Assembly (NCBI GenBank): GCA_002402465.1
Contig: DHFW01000009.1
Span: forward strand, 1-64,000
Source of the DNA: Bacteroidales bacterium UBA4814
Lineage (GTDB): Bacteria > Bacteroidota > Bacteroidia > Bacteroidales > UBA7960
Direction: 5' to 3'
Length of the DNA: 64,000 nt
Part shown: in pieces, positions 26,446 through 34,435 of the stretch
How the letters are laid out: each line of letters starts with the position of its first letter
Position numbering within the stretch: position 1 is the stretch's first letter
Notes under the pieces: generated by a model
Databases searched by the model: none
What the model was told of the DNA's origin: nothing
What the model saw: only the letters and a program-made list of their open reading frames with translations
Program-made: the position numbers and the translations under genes

Positions 26446-26481
26446 TGTAATTGTTACAAATTAAAAATAATTGTAACTTTG
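26446..26481 (+). promoter_or_regulatory. perR-dps promoter with overlapping operator-like repeats
   Basis: TTG at 26451-26453, 20-nt spacer, TAACTTTG at 26474-26481: a near-ideal Bacteroidota promoter. Over it lie TGTAA-TTG-TTACA (26446-26458) and GTTACAA/TTGTAAC (26453-26459 and 26471-26477), AT-rich inverted repeats like Fur/PerR boxes. This suggests autoregulation. Confidence 0.65.
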
Positions 26482-26495
26482 TATAAAATTAAACC

Positions 26496-26921
26496 ATGCA
26501 CAACATCCAGGAAATAGCAGAAAAGCTGACGCAAAGTGGCCTTAAGGTTACCCCGCAGCGCATTGCAGTAATGCAGGCTTTGATGAAATTTCATCATCAC
26601 CCCACTGCAGAAGAAATTTTCCGTGAAGTTTCGCAAAATATTCCAGGCCTTTCGCAAACCACGGTTTACAATACGCTTGATGTTTTTGTAAAAAAAGGCA
26701 TTGCCCAGCGCATTGCTACCGATGCCGGCGTTATGCGCTACGATGTGATAGCCGAGGCACACCACCATCTTTATTGCCTTGGCACAGCAAGGGTGGAAGA
26801 TTACTTCGATCCGGAGCTGGATAAACTGCTCAGAGATTATTTTGAGAAAAAGAAGATCAATGGCTTCAGGCCAATTGATATTAAACTTCACCTTACCGGT
26901 GAATTTGAAGAACAGAAATAA
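26496..26921 (+). CDS. perR: Fur-family peroxide-type regulator
   Basis: A 141-residue regulator. The winged helix lies at about residues 1-85 (GLKVTPQRIAVMQAL, LSQTTVYNTLDVF), followed by the metal-binding core HHHLYC at about 89-94. The CxxC pairs that hold structural zinc in Fur and PerR of other phyla are missing (after HHHLYC comes LGTARVEDYFD, and no C-terminal CxxC), which I recall as the normal state for Bacteroidota PerR-like proteins. The gene precedes dps by 26 nt with a single promoter upstream, so the pair forms a peroxide/iron stress unit. PerR rather than Fur is chosen from the Dps partner and the missing Cys pairs. Confidence 0.85.
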   Translation: MHNIQEIAEKLTQSGLKVTPQRIAVMQALMKFHHHPTAEEIFREVSQNIPGLSQTTVYNTLDVFVKKGIAQRIATDAGVMRYDVIAEAHHHLYCLGTARVEDYFDPELDKLLRDYFEKKKINGFRPIDIKLHLTGEFEEQK

Positions 26922-26947
26922 AATAAATAACCTTAAATTTTTGCAAA

Positions 26948-27427
26948 ATGAGTAAAATGAATAAAATCGGACTTGACAAAGAACAAAGTCTGGAATTGAT
27001 TGAAAAACTGAACGACCTGCTGGCAAACTACCAGGTGTTTTATCAGAACACCCGCGGCTTTCACTGGAATATCAAAGGCGAAAAATTCTTTGAGCTTCAC
27101 GTGAAGTTCGAAGAACTCTATACCGACCTACAAGTTAAGATCGACGAAATTGCCGAACGAATTCTTACCCTGAGCGGAACCCCGCTGCATACTTTTGAAG
27201 ATTACCTGAAAGTGTCAAAGGTAAAGCCCGTTCATAATGCTACCGAAGCCCGCGTTTGTATGGAATCTATTGTTGACGCCTTCAGTATTTTGCTGGAAAA
27301 GCAGCGCGTAATCCTAGAACTTTCGGCCAAATACGATGATGAGGGTACCAACGCCATGGCCAGCGATTATATTCGCGAGCAGGAAAAATTGGTTTGGATG
27401 TATACTGCCTGGCTGGGACAGAAATAA
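26948..27427 (+). CDS. dps: Dps-family DNA-protecting ferritin-like protein
   Basis: A 159-residue four-helix protein that oxidises iron with hydrogen peroxide inside a 12-mer. The ferroxidase ligands are seen in helices A and B: GFHWNIKGEKFFELHVKFEELYTD (His at 35 region and His about 47) and KIDEIAERI with Asp and Glu. Length is normal. Cotranscription with perR is likely, and a terminator follows at 27459-27489. Confidence 0.95.
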   Translation: MSKMNKIGLDKEQSLELIEKLNDLLANYQVFYQNTRGFHWNIKGEKFFELHVKFEELYTDLQVKIDEIAERILTLSGTPLHTFEDYLKVSKVKPVHNATEARVCMESIVDAFSILLEKQRVILELSAKYDDEGTNAMASDYIREQEKLVWMYTAWLGQK

Positions 27428-27458
27428 CCTTTGGTTTAAATTTTTAAGAATTCTCCGA

Positions 27459-27489
27459 ACAGGGCTGCAGCTGCGGCCCTGTTTTTTTT
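27459..27489 (+). terminator. Intrinsic terminator after perR-dps
   Basis: ACAGGGC (27459-27465) pairs with GCCCTGT (27476-27482), extended inward by a G-U pair and GCAG/CTGC, then a T-run to 27489. Confidence 0.85.
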
Positions 27490-27819
27490 ATGTCAGAATT
27501 TTAAATTATTTGGCTTATGAAATTCAGGGAAATTTTATAGCTTTGCAATGGTTTTTGTAAATGCTTAATTTAAAACCAATTAGCTTAATGAAGTTGTTCC
27601 CCGGATTGTTTCTGATTTTCTTCCAGGCCCTGGCGGGCATCCCCGATTAAGGCCTTTGCCGCGGGGCCGCTAATTTGGTCATTGAGAAGGATCAGAAGAA
27701 AACGTGAACGGGTTTTTCGTTAAGTTTCTTTTTCCGCACTTAAAATGAACCGGCGCCCCAAAAAGGTTTCCGGTTTTGTTTTCTGAAATCAATCATTTAA
27801 ATAAAATTTAACAATAGTT
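27490..27819 (+). promoter_or_regulatory. 330-nt region upstream of arcC with -7 box, tiny ORF and hairpin
   Basis: A TAGCTTTG box is at 27538-27545. A 20-codon ORF at 27588-27650 begins MKLFPGLFLIFF and could be a leader peptide, but no evidence of translation is visible. AACCGG (27748-27753) and CCGGTT (27770-27775) form a 6-bp stem followed by a T-rich stretch about 45 nt before arcC. The region may be a long leader with attenuation; this is speculative. Confidence 0.35.
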
Positions 27820-28764
27820 ATGAAAAAATTATCGGTTATTGCTTTTGGTGGCAACGCCCTGCTTCGTGGAGACCAGATTGGCACCATCGACGAGCAGGAA
27901 CAGAATGTATATGAAACTTGCCAGCACCTGGTAGGTTTGATCAAAACCGGATACGATTTGGTAATCGGTCACGGTAACGGTCCGCAGGTGGGTAATGTGC
28001 TTTTGCAACACGAAGCCGGCCACCGCATTTATGGCCTGCCCAAACAGCCCATCGACTTCTGTGTTGCCGAAACCCAGGGTTCAATAGGTTTTATGATTGA
28101 ACAGCAGTTGCGCAACGTGCTTGCCGAGCATGGCATTAAGCGCAATATTGTTACCCTGGTTACCCAGGTAATGGTCGACAAGAACGATCCGGCCTTTCAG
28201 AATCCCACCAAACCCGTGGGCCCGTTTTACACCGCGGAGGAAATGGATGCCCTGAAAAAAGAACATCCCGAGTGGGTGTTTCACGAAGATCCGCGCAAGC
28301 GTGGCTGGAGAAGGGTAGTGGCTTCGCCAAGGCCCATCAGCATTCCCAACTGGGAAGCAGTGGAGAAACTGGCACGCACCGGAACCATTGTGATTACCGT
28401 GGGTGGTGGTGGAATACCTGCCTATACTGATGAAAAAGGTAAAATGATTGGTATAGATGCCGTAATCGACAAAGATCTGGCTTCTTCCTTGCTGGCCAAT
28501 AAAATAAAAGCTGACGAGTTTTGCATCCTGACCGATGTGCCCAATGTGTTCATCAATTTCCACAAGCCCGGCGAGCAAAAGCTGGAGCGGGTTTCCATTC
28601 CTGAAATCAAAAAGCACCTGGCCGACGGGCAGTTTACTGAGGGCAGCATGGCTCCCAAAGTAAGGGCTTGCATCGAATTCGTTGAGAATGGCGGCAAGGA
28701 AGCCATAATTACCGAAGCCACCCAACTCGAAACCCCCGGCGCAGGAACAGTGATATATGGATGA
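27820..28764 (+). CDS. arcC: Carbamate kinase
   Basis: A 314-residue cytoplasmic enzyme that makes ATP and carbamate from carbamoyl phosphate and ADP in arginine or citrulline breakdown. Family motifs: FGGNALLRGDQ at the start, GHGNGPQVG at about 49-57, and GGGGIPAY near residue 200, with conserved Lys and Asp in the amino-acid-kinase fold. Full length. It is followed by an ornithine carbamoyltransferase gene on the same strand with a 144-nt gap; arginine deiminase is not in the window. Confidence 0.95.
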   Translation: MKKLSVIAFGGNALLRGDQIGTIDEQEQNVYETCQHLVGLIKTGYDLVIGHGNGPQVGNVLLQHEAGHRIYGLPKQPIDFCVAETQGSIGFMIEQQLRNVLAEHGIKRNIVTLVTQVMVDKNDPAFQNPTKPVGPFYTAEEMDALKKEHPEWVFHEDPRKRGWRRVVASPRPISIPNWEAVEKLARTGTIVITVGGGGIPAYTDEKGKMIGIDAVIDKDLASSLLANKIKADEFCILTDVPNVFINFHKPGEQKLERVSIPEIKKHLADGQFTEGSMAPKVRACIEFVENGGKEAIITEATQLETPGAGTVIYG

Positions 28765-28795
28765 TTTTTAAGGGATAAAAGGGTAAAGGTTAAAG

Positions 28796-28815
28796 CCTGC
28801 CTGCCGGCAGGCAGG
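28796..28815. repeat. Perfect 20-bp palindrome (REP-like intergenic element)
   Basis: CCTGCCTGCCGGCAGGCAGG lies between arcC and the carbamoyltransferase gene. Elements of this core are scattered in intergenic regions of Bacteroidota and some other phyla and, when read through, give the peptide LPAGRQ. The following 28820-28875 is a degenerate run of CCAAA-type words. Confidence 0.8.
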
Positions 28816-28908
28816 GAAAGTAACTTGAAACCTGAAATCCCAAATCCCAAACTCCAAACCTCGAACTCCGAACATATTTTTTCAATTAACCATTAATAAT
28901 TATTTACC

Positions 28909-29910
28909 ATGGCTTACAATCTTAGAAACAGAAGTTTTTTAAAGCTGCTTGATTTCACTCCGAAAGAAATTAAATTTTTGCTCGATTTATCCTTGGATCT
29001 CAAAAAGGCCAAGTATGGCGGTTATGAGCAGCAGCGCCTTAAGGGAAAGAACATTGCCCTGATCTTTGAAAAGGACAGCACCCGTACGCGCTGCGCTTTT
29101 GAGGTGGCTGCCTTCGACCAGGGTGCCCAGGTAACCTACCTCGGACCCAGCGGCAGCCAGATCGGCAAAAAGGAATCGATGAAGGACACTGCCCGCGTAC
29201 TCGGACGAATGTATGATGGCATTGAATACCGCGGCTATGCTCAAAAAACCGTTGAAGAACTGGCTGAGTATTCAGGTGTTCCGGTTTGGAACGGTCTTAC
29301 CAACGAGTTCCACCCCACCCAGATTTTGGCTGACTTCCTCACCATGATAGAGCACAGCGACAAACCCCTGAACCAAATCAAATTCTGCTACCTGGGCGAT
29401 GCCCGCAACAATATGGGCAACTCACTGCTGGTTGGCGCCGCAAAAATGGGCATGGACTTCCGCGCTGCAGCGCCCAAGTCGGTTCAGCCCAGCGAAGAGC
29501 TGGTGGCCCAGTGCCGCGAAATTGCCAAGGAAACCGGCGCAAAGATCACCATTACCGACAATGTGGCCGAAGCAGTAAAAGACTGCGATTTCCTCTATAC
29601 CGACGTATGGGTGTCGATGGGCGAGCCCGCTGAGGTTTGGGTAGAGCGCATCAACCTTTTGAAGCCTTACCAGGTGAATATGGATGTGATCAAAAAAACC
29701 GGCAACCCCAAGGTGAAATTCCTGCACTGCCTGCCTGCATTCCACAACCGCGAAACCACCATTGGAGAGGATATCTTCCAGAAGTTTGGTTTGGATGGCA
29801 TGGAAGTGGTTGAAGAAGTTTTCGAATCAGAACACTCCATTGTATTCGATCAGGCCGAAAATCGCCTGCATACCATTAAAGCCGTTATGGTTGCTACTTT
29901 GGGTAGTTAA
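28909..29910 (+). CDS. argF: Ornithine carbamoyltransferase (likely catabolic, arcB-type)
   Basis: A 333-residue enzyme that interconverts ornithine plus carbamoyl phosphate with citrulline. The carbamoyl-phosphate loop STRTRCAFEVA is at about residues 56-66, FHPTQILADFLT at about 134-145, DARNNMGNS near 165, and the ornithine-side HCLPAFHN near 272. STRTR and HCLPAFHN agree with true ornithine rather than acetylornithine transcarbamylases, and length and partner (arcC) suggest the catabolic enzyme. It ends at a strong bidirectional terminator. Confidence 0.93.
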   Translation: MAYNLRNRSFLKLLDFTPKEIKFLLDLSLDLKKAKYGGYEQQRLKGKNIALIFEKDSTRTRCAFEVAAFDQGAQVTYLGPSGSQIGKKESMKDTARVLGRMYDGIEYRGYAQKTVEELAEYSGVPVWNGLTNEFHPTQILADFLTMIEHSDKPLNQIKFCYLGDARNNMGNSLLVGAAKMGMDFRAAAPKSVQPSEELVAQCREIAKETGAKITITDNVAEAVKDCDFLYTDVWVSMGEPAEVWVERINLLKPYQVNMDVIKKTGNPKVKFLHCLPAFHNRETTIGEDIFQKFGLDGMEVVEEVFESEHSIVFDQAENRLHTIKAVMVATLGS

Positions 29911-29926
29911 TCAGGTTTTAAAAATT

Positions 29927-29967
29927 AAAAAAGAGCCGTTGCAAATGCTGCAATGGCTCTTTTTTTT
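29927..29967. terminator. Bidirectional terminator between the carbamoyltransferase and BlaR1-like genes
   Basis: A 17-bp stem (29927-29943 with 29949-29965, one G-U pair) with a 5-nt loop, flanked by A-run and T-run. The two genes are convergent. Confidence 0.9.
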
Positions 29968-29978
29968 AAGAAATTCAT

Positions 29979-31742
29979 CTATTCGCTTTTAGTAAAATCC
30001 GGGAAGGCTTTTTCAATAGAATCCAGCACTTCGCGCACAATCTCATCAATCTTTATTTCTTTCAATGATTCTTGGATGGTAGGGCCAATTTTTTCCAGGT
30101 GGAGGTTTAGTTCCTGCATGGTCTTATTCAACTCAATGTTAAATTCTTCCCAGTCAATTTCTTTTAAGATTTCCCGGGTATTCTGTAAACCCATTCCTTC
30201 TTCCTGCATTTGTTTTTGAACTTCCTCCATGGCTTTGCGTAGTTCTTCTTGGGCTTTTTGCATTTCAAGCCTGAATTCATCCGAGTTGAAATAGTTACTG
30301 GTCTCGCGCCTGGCTTCTTCCATGGCACGGCGTACCTCTTCCTGGCTGCGAATCATCTCTTTACGGACTTCGCTTATGTGTTGGCGGAACTCTTCCGAAT
30401 TGAATTTTTCGCTTATTTCCAGGTTCACTTCCTGCATAGCTAAGCGCACTTCTTCCATGGCTTCACGGAGTTTTGCACGGTCTTCTTCCGAAAGTTCCTC
30501 CCAGGCAATGGTCCTTCCGTCATGTGTAAGGACTTTACGCGGCTGCCGTTGCGATTGCGACTGCTCCCGGACAGGCGTTTGCTCCTGGCTTATTGCAGGC
30601 GGTGTGTCGGGTGCTTTTTCCGAAGGGGCCAAACCTCCAATGTTTTGGTAATAGTGCACCACTGAAGCATCGAGGTGGTAATCTGGTCCGGGGTGTCCGT
30701 AATTGATGGTCATGGCCGGGTTGATCCAGGCCATCGAGGCAGCGGCCGTCAGGATAACCAACAGGGCGGCAAGCTTTTGTCCGGGATTGAATGATCTTGT
30801 TTTCATGGTCATAATGTTTTTGATTCTTGTTAATAAAAGGGATTTTGATTGGGTTGCAGCAACCACTGGTTGCAAAGTGGTGCTGCGATTTCCTTCAAGG
30901 GTCAATAATGCATTGGCGTAAATCAGTGGTTTTGCTGTATTGCTGACTACCCACTCGTCCACGCACTTTTCGCGTTCTTCGCGAATCCGGCGGCTGATCC
31001 ACCAGGTGGCGGGATGGAAAAAGAATATTATCTCCAAAACATTCTGGAGCATATTTAAGTAATGGTCGTTTCGGCGCAAATGATATAACTCGTGCATCAG
31101 AATGGCCTCCACCTGTTCTGTGCTTAGAGAACCAAGCATTGCAAGCGGTAGCAAAATCACTGGCTTGAACAGTCCAACAACAGCCGGCACGGTGATTTTG
31201 GAACTTTGCAAGATCCTGACTTTTCTTGTTAAGCCAATGCGATTTTTTAAATCCATGGCTTTTCTTTGCCAGTTTTCTGGCAGAGGATGCGTATTTCGAT
31301 GTTTTAGAGCGTAAAGTTTGGAATAACTTGTTAAACTGTGCAGTGAAAGGAACAACAAGCCGGCAAGATAAAACCAGGAAAGGTAGGGGGTAAAGGATTC
31401 GAGTCCAGACAAAAAGGCCGGATAATTCTTCTGGATCAGGAAAAAGTTGCTGCCTCCCTGGGCCGAAGCTAAATAGAGGCCGTCGTCAAATTCGAGAGAA
31501 ACGATACGGGCCGCTTCTTTATATATAGCATACTGCCTGAAAAAAGTATAGACACTTACTGCAGGGATAGAAATCAGGGCAAGTAAGGACAAACTGTAAC
31601 GTATGCTGGCCGAAACCTTTCGGGCAAAATACAGTGCAGAACGCCAAATCAGGGCAATGATTAAAATCTGCCAAATGGCATGGAGCAGGGTCCAGCCAAG
31701 GGCGCTCACCAGGGGATGCGACAGATTTTCAACTAAACTCAT
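29979..31742 (-). CDS. M56-family (BlaR1-like) membrane metallopeptidase with coiled-coil tail
   Basis: A 587-residue protein. The N-terminal half has about four membrane helices and a cytoplasmic zinc-protease loop with HELYH at 217-221 and conserved RNDHYLN after it, as in BlaR1/MecR1. Another helix lies at about residues 318-336. The C-terminal part of about 190 residues (about 395-587) is a highly charged coiled coil with repeated EEVRxAMEEVR-type heptads, in place of the penicillin-binding sensor domain of BlaR1. The ATG overlaps the stop of the BlaI-like gene by four bases (ATGA). It presumably cleaves the paired repressor upon a periplasmic signal that is not a simple beta-lactam. Confidence 0.88.
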   Translation of the reverse strand: MSLVENLSHPLVSALGWTLLHAIWQILIIALIWRSALYFARKVSASIRYSLSLLALISIPAVSVYTFFRQYAIYKEAARIVSLEFDDGLYLASAQGGSNFFLIQKNYPAFLSGLESFTPYLSWFYLAGLLFLSLHSLTSYSKLYALKHRNTHPLPENWQRKAMDLKNRIGLTRKVRILQSSKITVPAVVGLFKPVILLPLAMLGSLSTEQVEAILMHELYHLRRNDHYLNMLQNVLEIIFFFHPATWWISRRIREEREKCVDEWVVSNTAKPLIYANALLTLEGNRSTTLQPVVAATQSKSLLLTRIKNIMTMKTRSFNPGQKLAALLVILTAAASMAWINPAMTINYGHPGPDYHLDASVVHYYQNIGGLAPSEKAPDTPPAISQEQTPVREQSQSQRQPRKVLTHDGRTIAWEELSEEDRAKLREAMEEVRLAMQEVNLEISEKFNSEEFRQHISEVRKEMIRSQEEVRRAMEEARRETSNYFNSDEFRLEMQKAQEELRKAMEEVQKQMQEEGMGLQNTREILKEIDWEEFNIELNKTMQELNLHLEKIGPTIQESLKEIKIDEIVREVLDSIEKAFPDFTKSE

Positions 31743-32128
31743 GACTCACCGTTTTCGAATTGTTTTAAATATTCCTGTATCTCACGCAACTCTTCTGGCG
31801 TAAGGTTTTCTCCATCAAGGGCGCCGATTACCAAGCGGCTGGTGGAACCTTTAAAAAGGCCATCAATCATTTTATATAAAAACTGCTTCTGTGTTTTTTC
31901 GCGGGACACCAAGGAGGTGTACACATGGGTGCGGGTGCTGGTGTTGCGCCCGAGCAGACCTTTTTCGGTCATTATTTGCATGGTTTTAAGGGTAGTGGTG
32001 TAGCCAATGTCACGGGTTTTCTCGAGCACCTCATGTACTTCGCGTACCGTAGCCTCGCCTTTTTCCCATAATACCTGCAGAATCGCCAGTTCGCTTTCGG
32101 TAGGGTGATATTTTTTTTCTGAATTCAT
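31739..32128 (-). CDS. BlaI/MecI/CopY-family repressor
   Basis: A 129-residue winged-helix repressor starting MNSEKKYHPTESEL (ATG 32128-32126). An upstream in-frame start at 32179 would place the N-terminus within the promoter. Family motifs: PTESELAILQVLWEKGEATVREV, then GYTTTLKTMQIMTEKGLL as recognition helix and linker, and a short dimerisation tail. It is coupled to the BlaR1-like gene. Two operator-like repeats with TACGA/TCGTA arms sit in its promoter, which fits autorepression of the pair. Confidence 0.92.
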   Translation of the reverse strand: MNSEKKYHPTESELAILQVLWEKGEATVREVHEVLEKTRDIGYTTTLKTMQIMTEKGLLGRNTSTRTHVYTSLVSREKTQKQFLYKMIDGLFKGSTSRLVIGALDGENLTPEELREIQEYLKQFENGES

Positions 32129-32130
32129 AA

Positions 32131-32179
32131 TACGATTATTTTCGTAGCCAAATTTAGTACGAAAATTTTCGTAATGCAA
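32131..32179 (-). promoter_or_regulatory. Promoter and two operators of the BlaI/BlaR1-like operon
   Basis: Minus strand: TTG at 32179-32177, 20-nt spacer, TAAATTTG at 32156-32149. A perfect 16-bp palindrome TACGAAAATTTTCGTA (32158-32173) fills the space between -33 and -7, and TACGA-N6-TCGTA (32131-32146) covers the expected transcription start. Confidence 0.75.
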
Positions 32180-32406
32180 GAAAAATCAGGAGGAAATTTA
32201 TTTTTATGATTTAATAACAAATGGAATAAGTTGTATGTCAGAAATATAAAAATTGTCAATAAATGATAATTTGCAATAAAAGTTCCTTTTTATGCCAGGC
32301 AAAAAATTTAACAAATGTTTTAAAATTTCTTTTCCAATCGTGTTTTATGCATAAAAATGTCCTAATTTAGCCGCTTGTTTAATTAAAACCAAACAACATT
32401 AAAACT

Positions 32407-33815
32407 ATGAGTAAGATCTTTGTAATGTTGATGGCCGCATTGCTTTTATCAAGCGTGGCTTTTGCCGGTGGTATTATGACCAATACCAACCAGAGTGCAT
32501 CCTACACTCGCATGCTTGCCCGCGACGCTTCCCTGGGTATTGACGCTGTCTATTTTAACCCAGCCGGCCTAACCAACTTCAACAATGGCTTCTACCTTTC
32601 GCTTTCTAACCAGACAGTGATACAAAATCGTGAAATTACCAACGAAAACCCCTTATTAAACTCTTCTTTTTATGAGGGTAAAGTTTTGGCTCCTTTGTTC
32701 CCCAGCATTTATGCCGTTTATAAGTACGACCGCCTGGCCTTCTCCTTTGGGTTTAATCCTGTTGGTGGCGGCGGTGAAGCCGAATATAAAAGAGGTTTGC
32801 CGTCATTTGAAACCCCTATTGCTTCTTTAGTTCCTTTACTGAATGGGTTTATTCCTGTTGAAAATCCCGAAGACCACCCGTTTCCGGTAACTGGTTATCA
32901 GAATGATATTTTTTTCAAAGGTAGCTCCACTTTTCTTGCCGGACAATTGGGCGTTTCATATGCTGTTACTGATATTATCTCGGTATTCGGGGCGGACGTT
33001 ATGTAATAGCGAACAATTCTTACAGCGGCTACCTGAAAGATATTCAGGTGAATACACCCAATGGTTGGATGACACCAGGCAATTATTTGCGGGCTCTTGC
33101 TTCTTCTGCTCCCTCTGAATCTCAGCAGGGTTTGTTAGCTGGTGCTGATTTTATGGATGCAGAAACCGCTGATGCCGATGTGGATGTCAAACAAAAAGGG
33201 AGTGGTTTTTCCCCTGTCCTGGGGCTGAGTATTAAGCCCAACGATCGTTTCAACCTGGGTATCAAATATGAATTCAATACCAAACTTGAACTTGAAAACG
33301 AAACGAAAGTGGATGGTACAGGGAGGTTCCCCGATGGTGAAAAAATCCGCAGCGATTTGCCCGCTTTGCTTTCCGTGGGCGTTGCATTTAAGGCTACCGA
33401 CCGTCTGAACCTGGCAGGTGGTGTTCATTATTTCTTCGACAAGGCTGCCGATTATGGCAGGATTGAGCCTAACGAAGAGCTTATAGACAATAACTTTTTG
33501 GAATTTGCTTTTGGCATTGAATATAATGTCACTCCCGAACTCCTTTTAAGCGTGGGTTACCTGCGCACTCAAACAGGCGTAAATGAGAAGTATCAGAACG
33601 ATCTTAACTACAGCCTGAATACCAATACTGTTGGCCTTGGTGGTAGCTATGCTATTTCCCAAAACCTCGACCTGAACCTTGGTTTCTTATACACTATGTA
33701 TGAAGACGATGGAATTTTTATTGATTATCCGGGAATCGGATCAGTTAAGGAATCTTATGCAAGAAACAATATGGTAATTGCCATAGGTCTTGATATTAAA
33801 TTCCCCGTTCGATAA
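32407..33815 (+). pseudogene. OmpP1/FadL-family outer-membrane transporter, interrupted by a frameshift
   Basis: Two frames together encode one FadL-like barrel of about 470 residues. The first (32407-33006) has a signal peptide (ending AFAGG) and the FadL N-terminal pattern with DASLGIDAVYFNPAGLTN. It stops in the G-rich stretch near 32989. The second frame resumes without loss at about 32995 (GRYVIANNSYSGYLKDI) and runs to 33815, ending IKFPVR. Adding one G to the GGGG at 32989-32992 would restore VFGGGRYV, so a single-base deletion explains the break. Either the gene is newly inactivated or the base was lost in sequencing. FadL proteins import hydrophobic compounds across the outer membrane. 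A terminator follows at 33839. Confidence 0.85.
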
Positions 33816-33838
33816 ATCAACCTTTTTCTTATCCTTAT

Positions 33839-33867
33839 AAGGCACCTTCAGCGGGTGTCTTTTTTTT
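33839..33867 (+). terminator. Intrinsic terminator after the FadL-like gene
   Basis: AAGGCACC (33839-33846) pairs with GGTGTCTT (33854-33861, one G-U pair), followed by a T-run to 33867. Confidence 0.75.
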
Positions 33868-33939
33868 ATTCTTTCAGACGTTGATTGGTGCCTGAAAATT
33901 TCCGAAATTTGAGTAAATCGATCTCTTAAGTGCAAGATC

Positions 33940-34350
33940 ATGATCAAGCAAACCGAAATACAACTTCCTTTATATCCCCGGGGCTTTCACCTTATTACCC
34001 GCCATATTGTCAATGCCCTGGGCGAGTTGCCGCAAACCGGCCTGCTCAATGTTTTCATACATCATACATCAGCCGGTTTGTGTATTAACGAAAATGCCGA
34101 CCCCTCAGTAATGTACGACCTTGAAACCAGTTTTAACCGCATTGTACCCGAAGGTTTGCCCGAATACATTCATACCCTCGAAGGCAACGACGATATGCCC
34201 GCCCATATCAAATCGGCCCTCACTGGGGTGTCGCTTACCATTCCAATTAGCAACGGCAGGCTTAAACTTGGCACCTGGCAGGGCATTTGCCTGTGTGAGT
34301 TCCGCAACCATGGCGGGGCACGCCGGCTTACCCTAACCGTGTTCAGTTAG
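33940..34350 (+). CDS. YjbQ/UPF0047 family protein
   Basis: A 136-residue protein matching the UPF0047/YjbQ family across its length: FIHHTSAGLCINENADPSV (about 42-60) with the conserved His pair, EGNDDMPAHIKS (about 87-98), and GTWQGICLCEFRNHGG near the C-terminus. Members bind a metal ion, and some have weak thiamine-phosphate-synthase-like activity. It stands alone before copA with an 85-nt gap. Confidence 0.93.
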   Translation: MIKQTEIQLPLYPRGFHLITRHIVNALGELPQTGLLNVFIHHTSAGLCINENADPSVMYDLETSFNRIVPEGLPEYIHTLEGNDDMPAHIKSALTGVSLTIPISNGRLKLGTWQGICLCEFRNHGGARRLTLTVFS

Positions 34351-34435
34351 TTTCTGTTTTCCCTAGCGGGGAAAAACAAACAATTGTTTGCCCAGCTTGT
34401 TTTATATGCAGATATTTACTTTTTAAAATACCAAA

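Noticed and set aside
26454..27026. A 190-codon minus-strand frame opposite perR and the start of dps
   Set aside because: The plus strand encodes two well-conserved proteins with an ideal promoter. The minus translation has no coherent domain.
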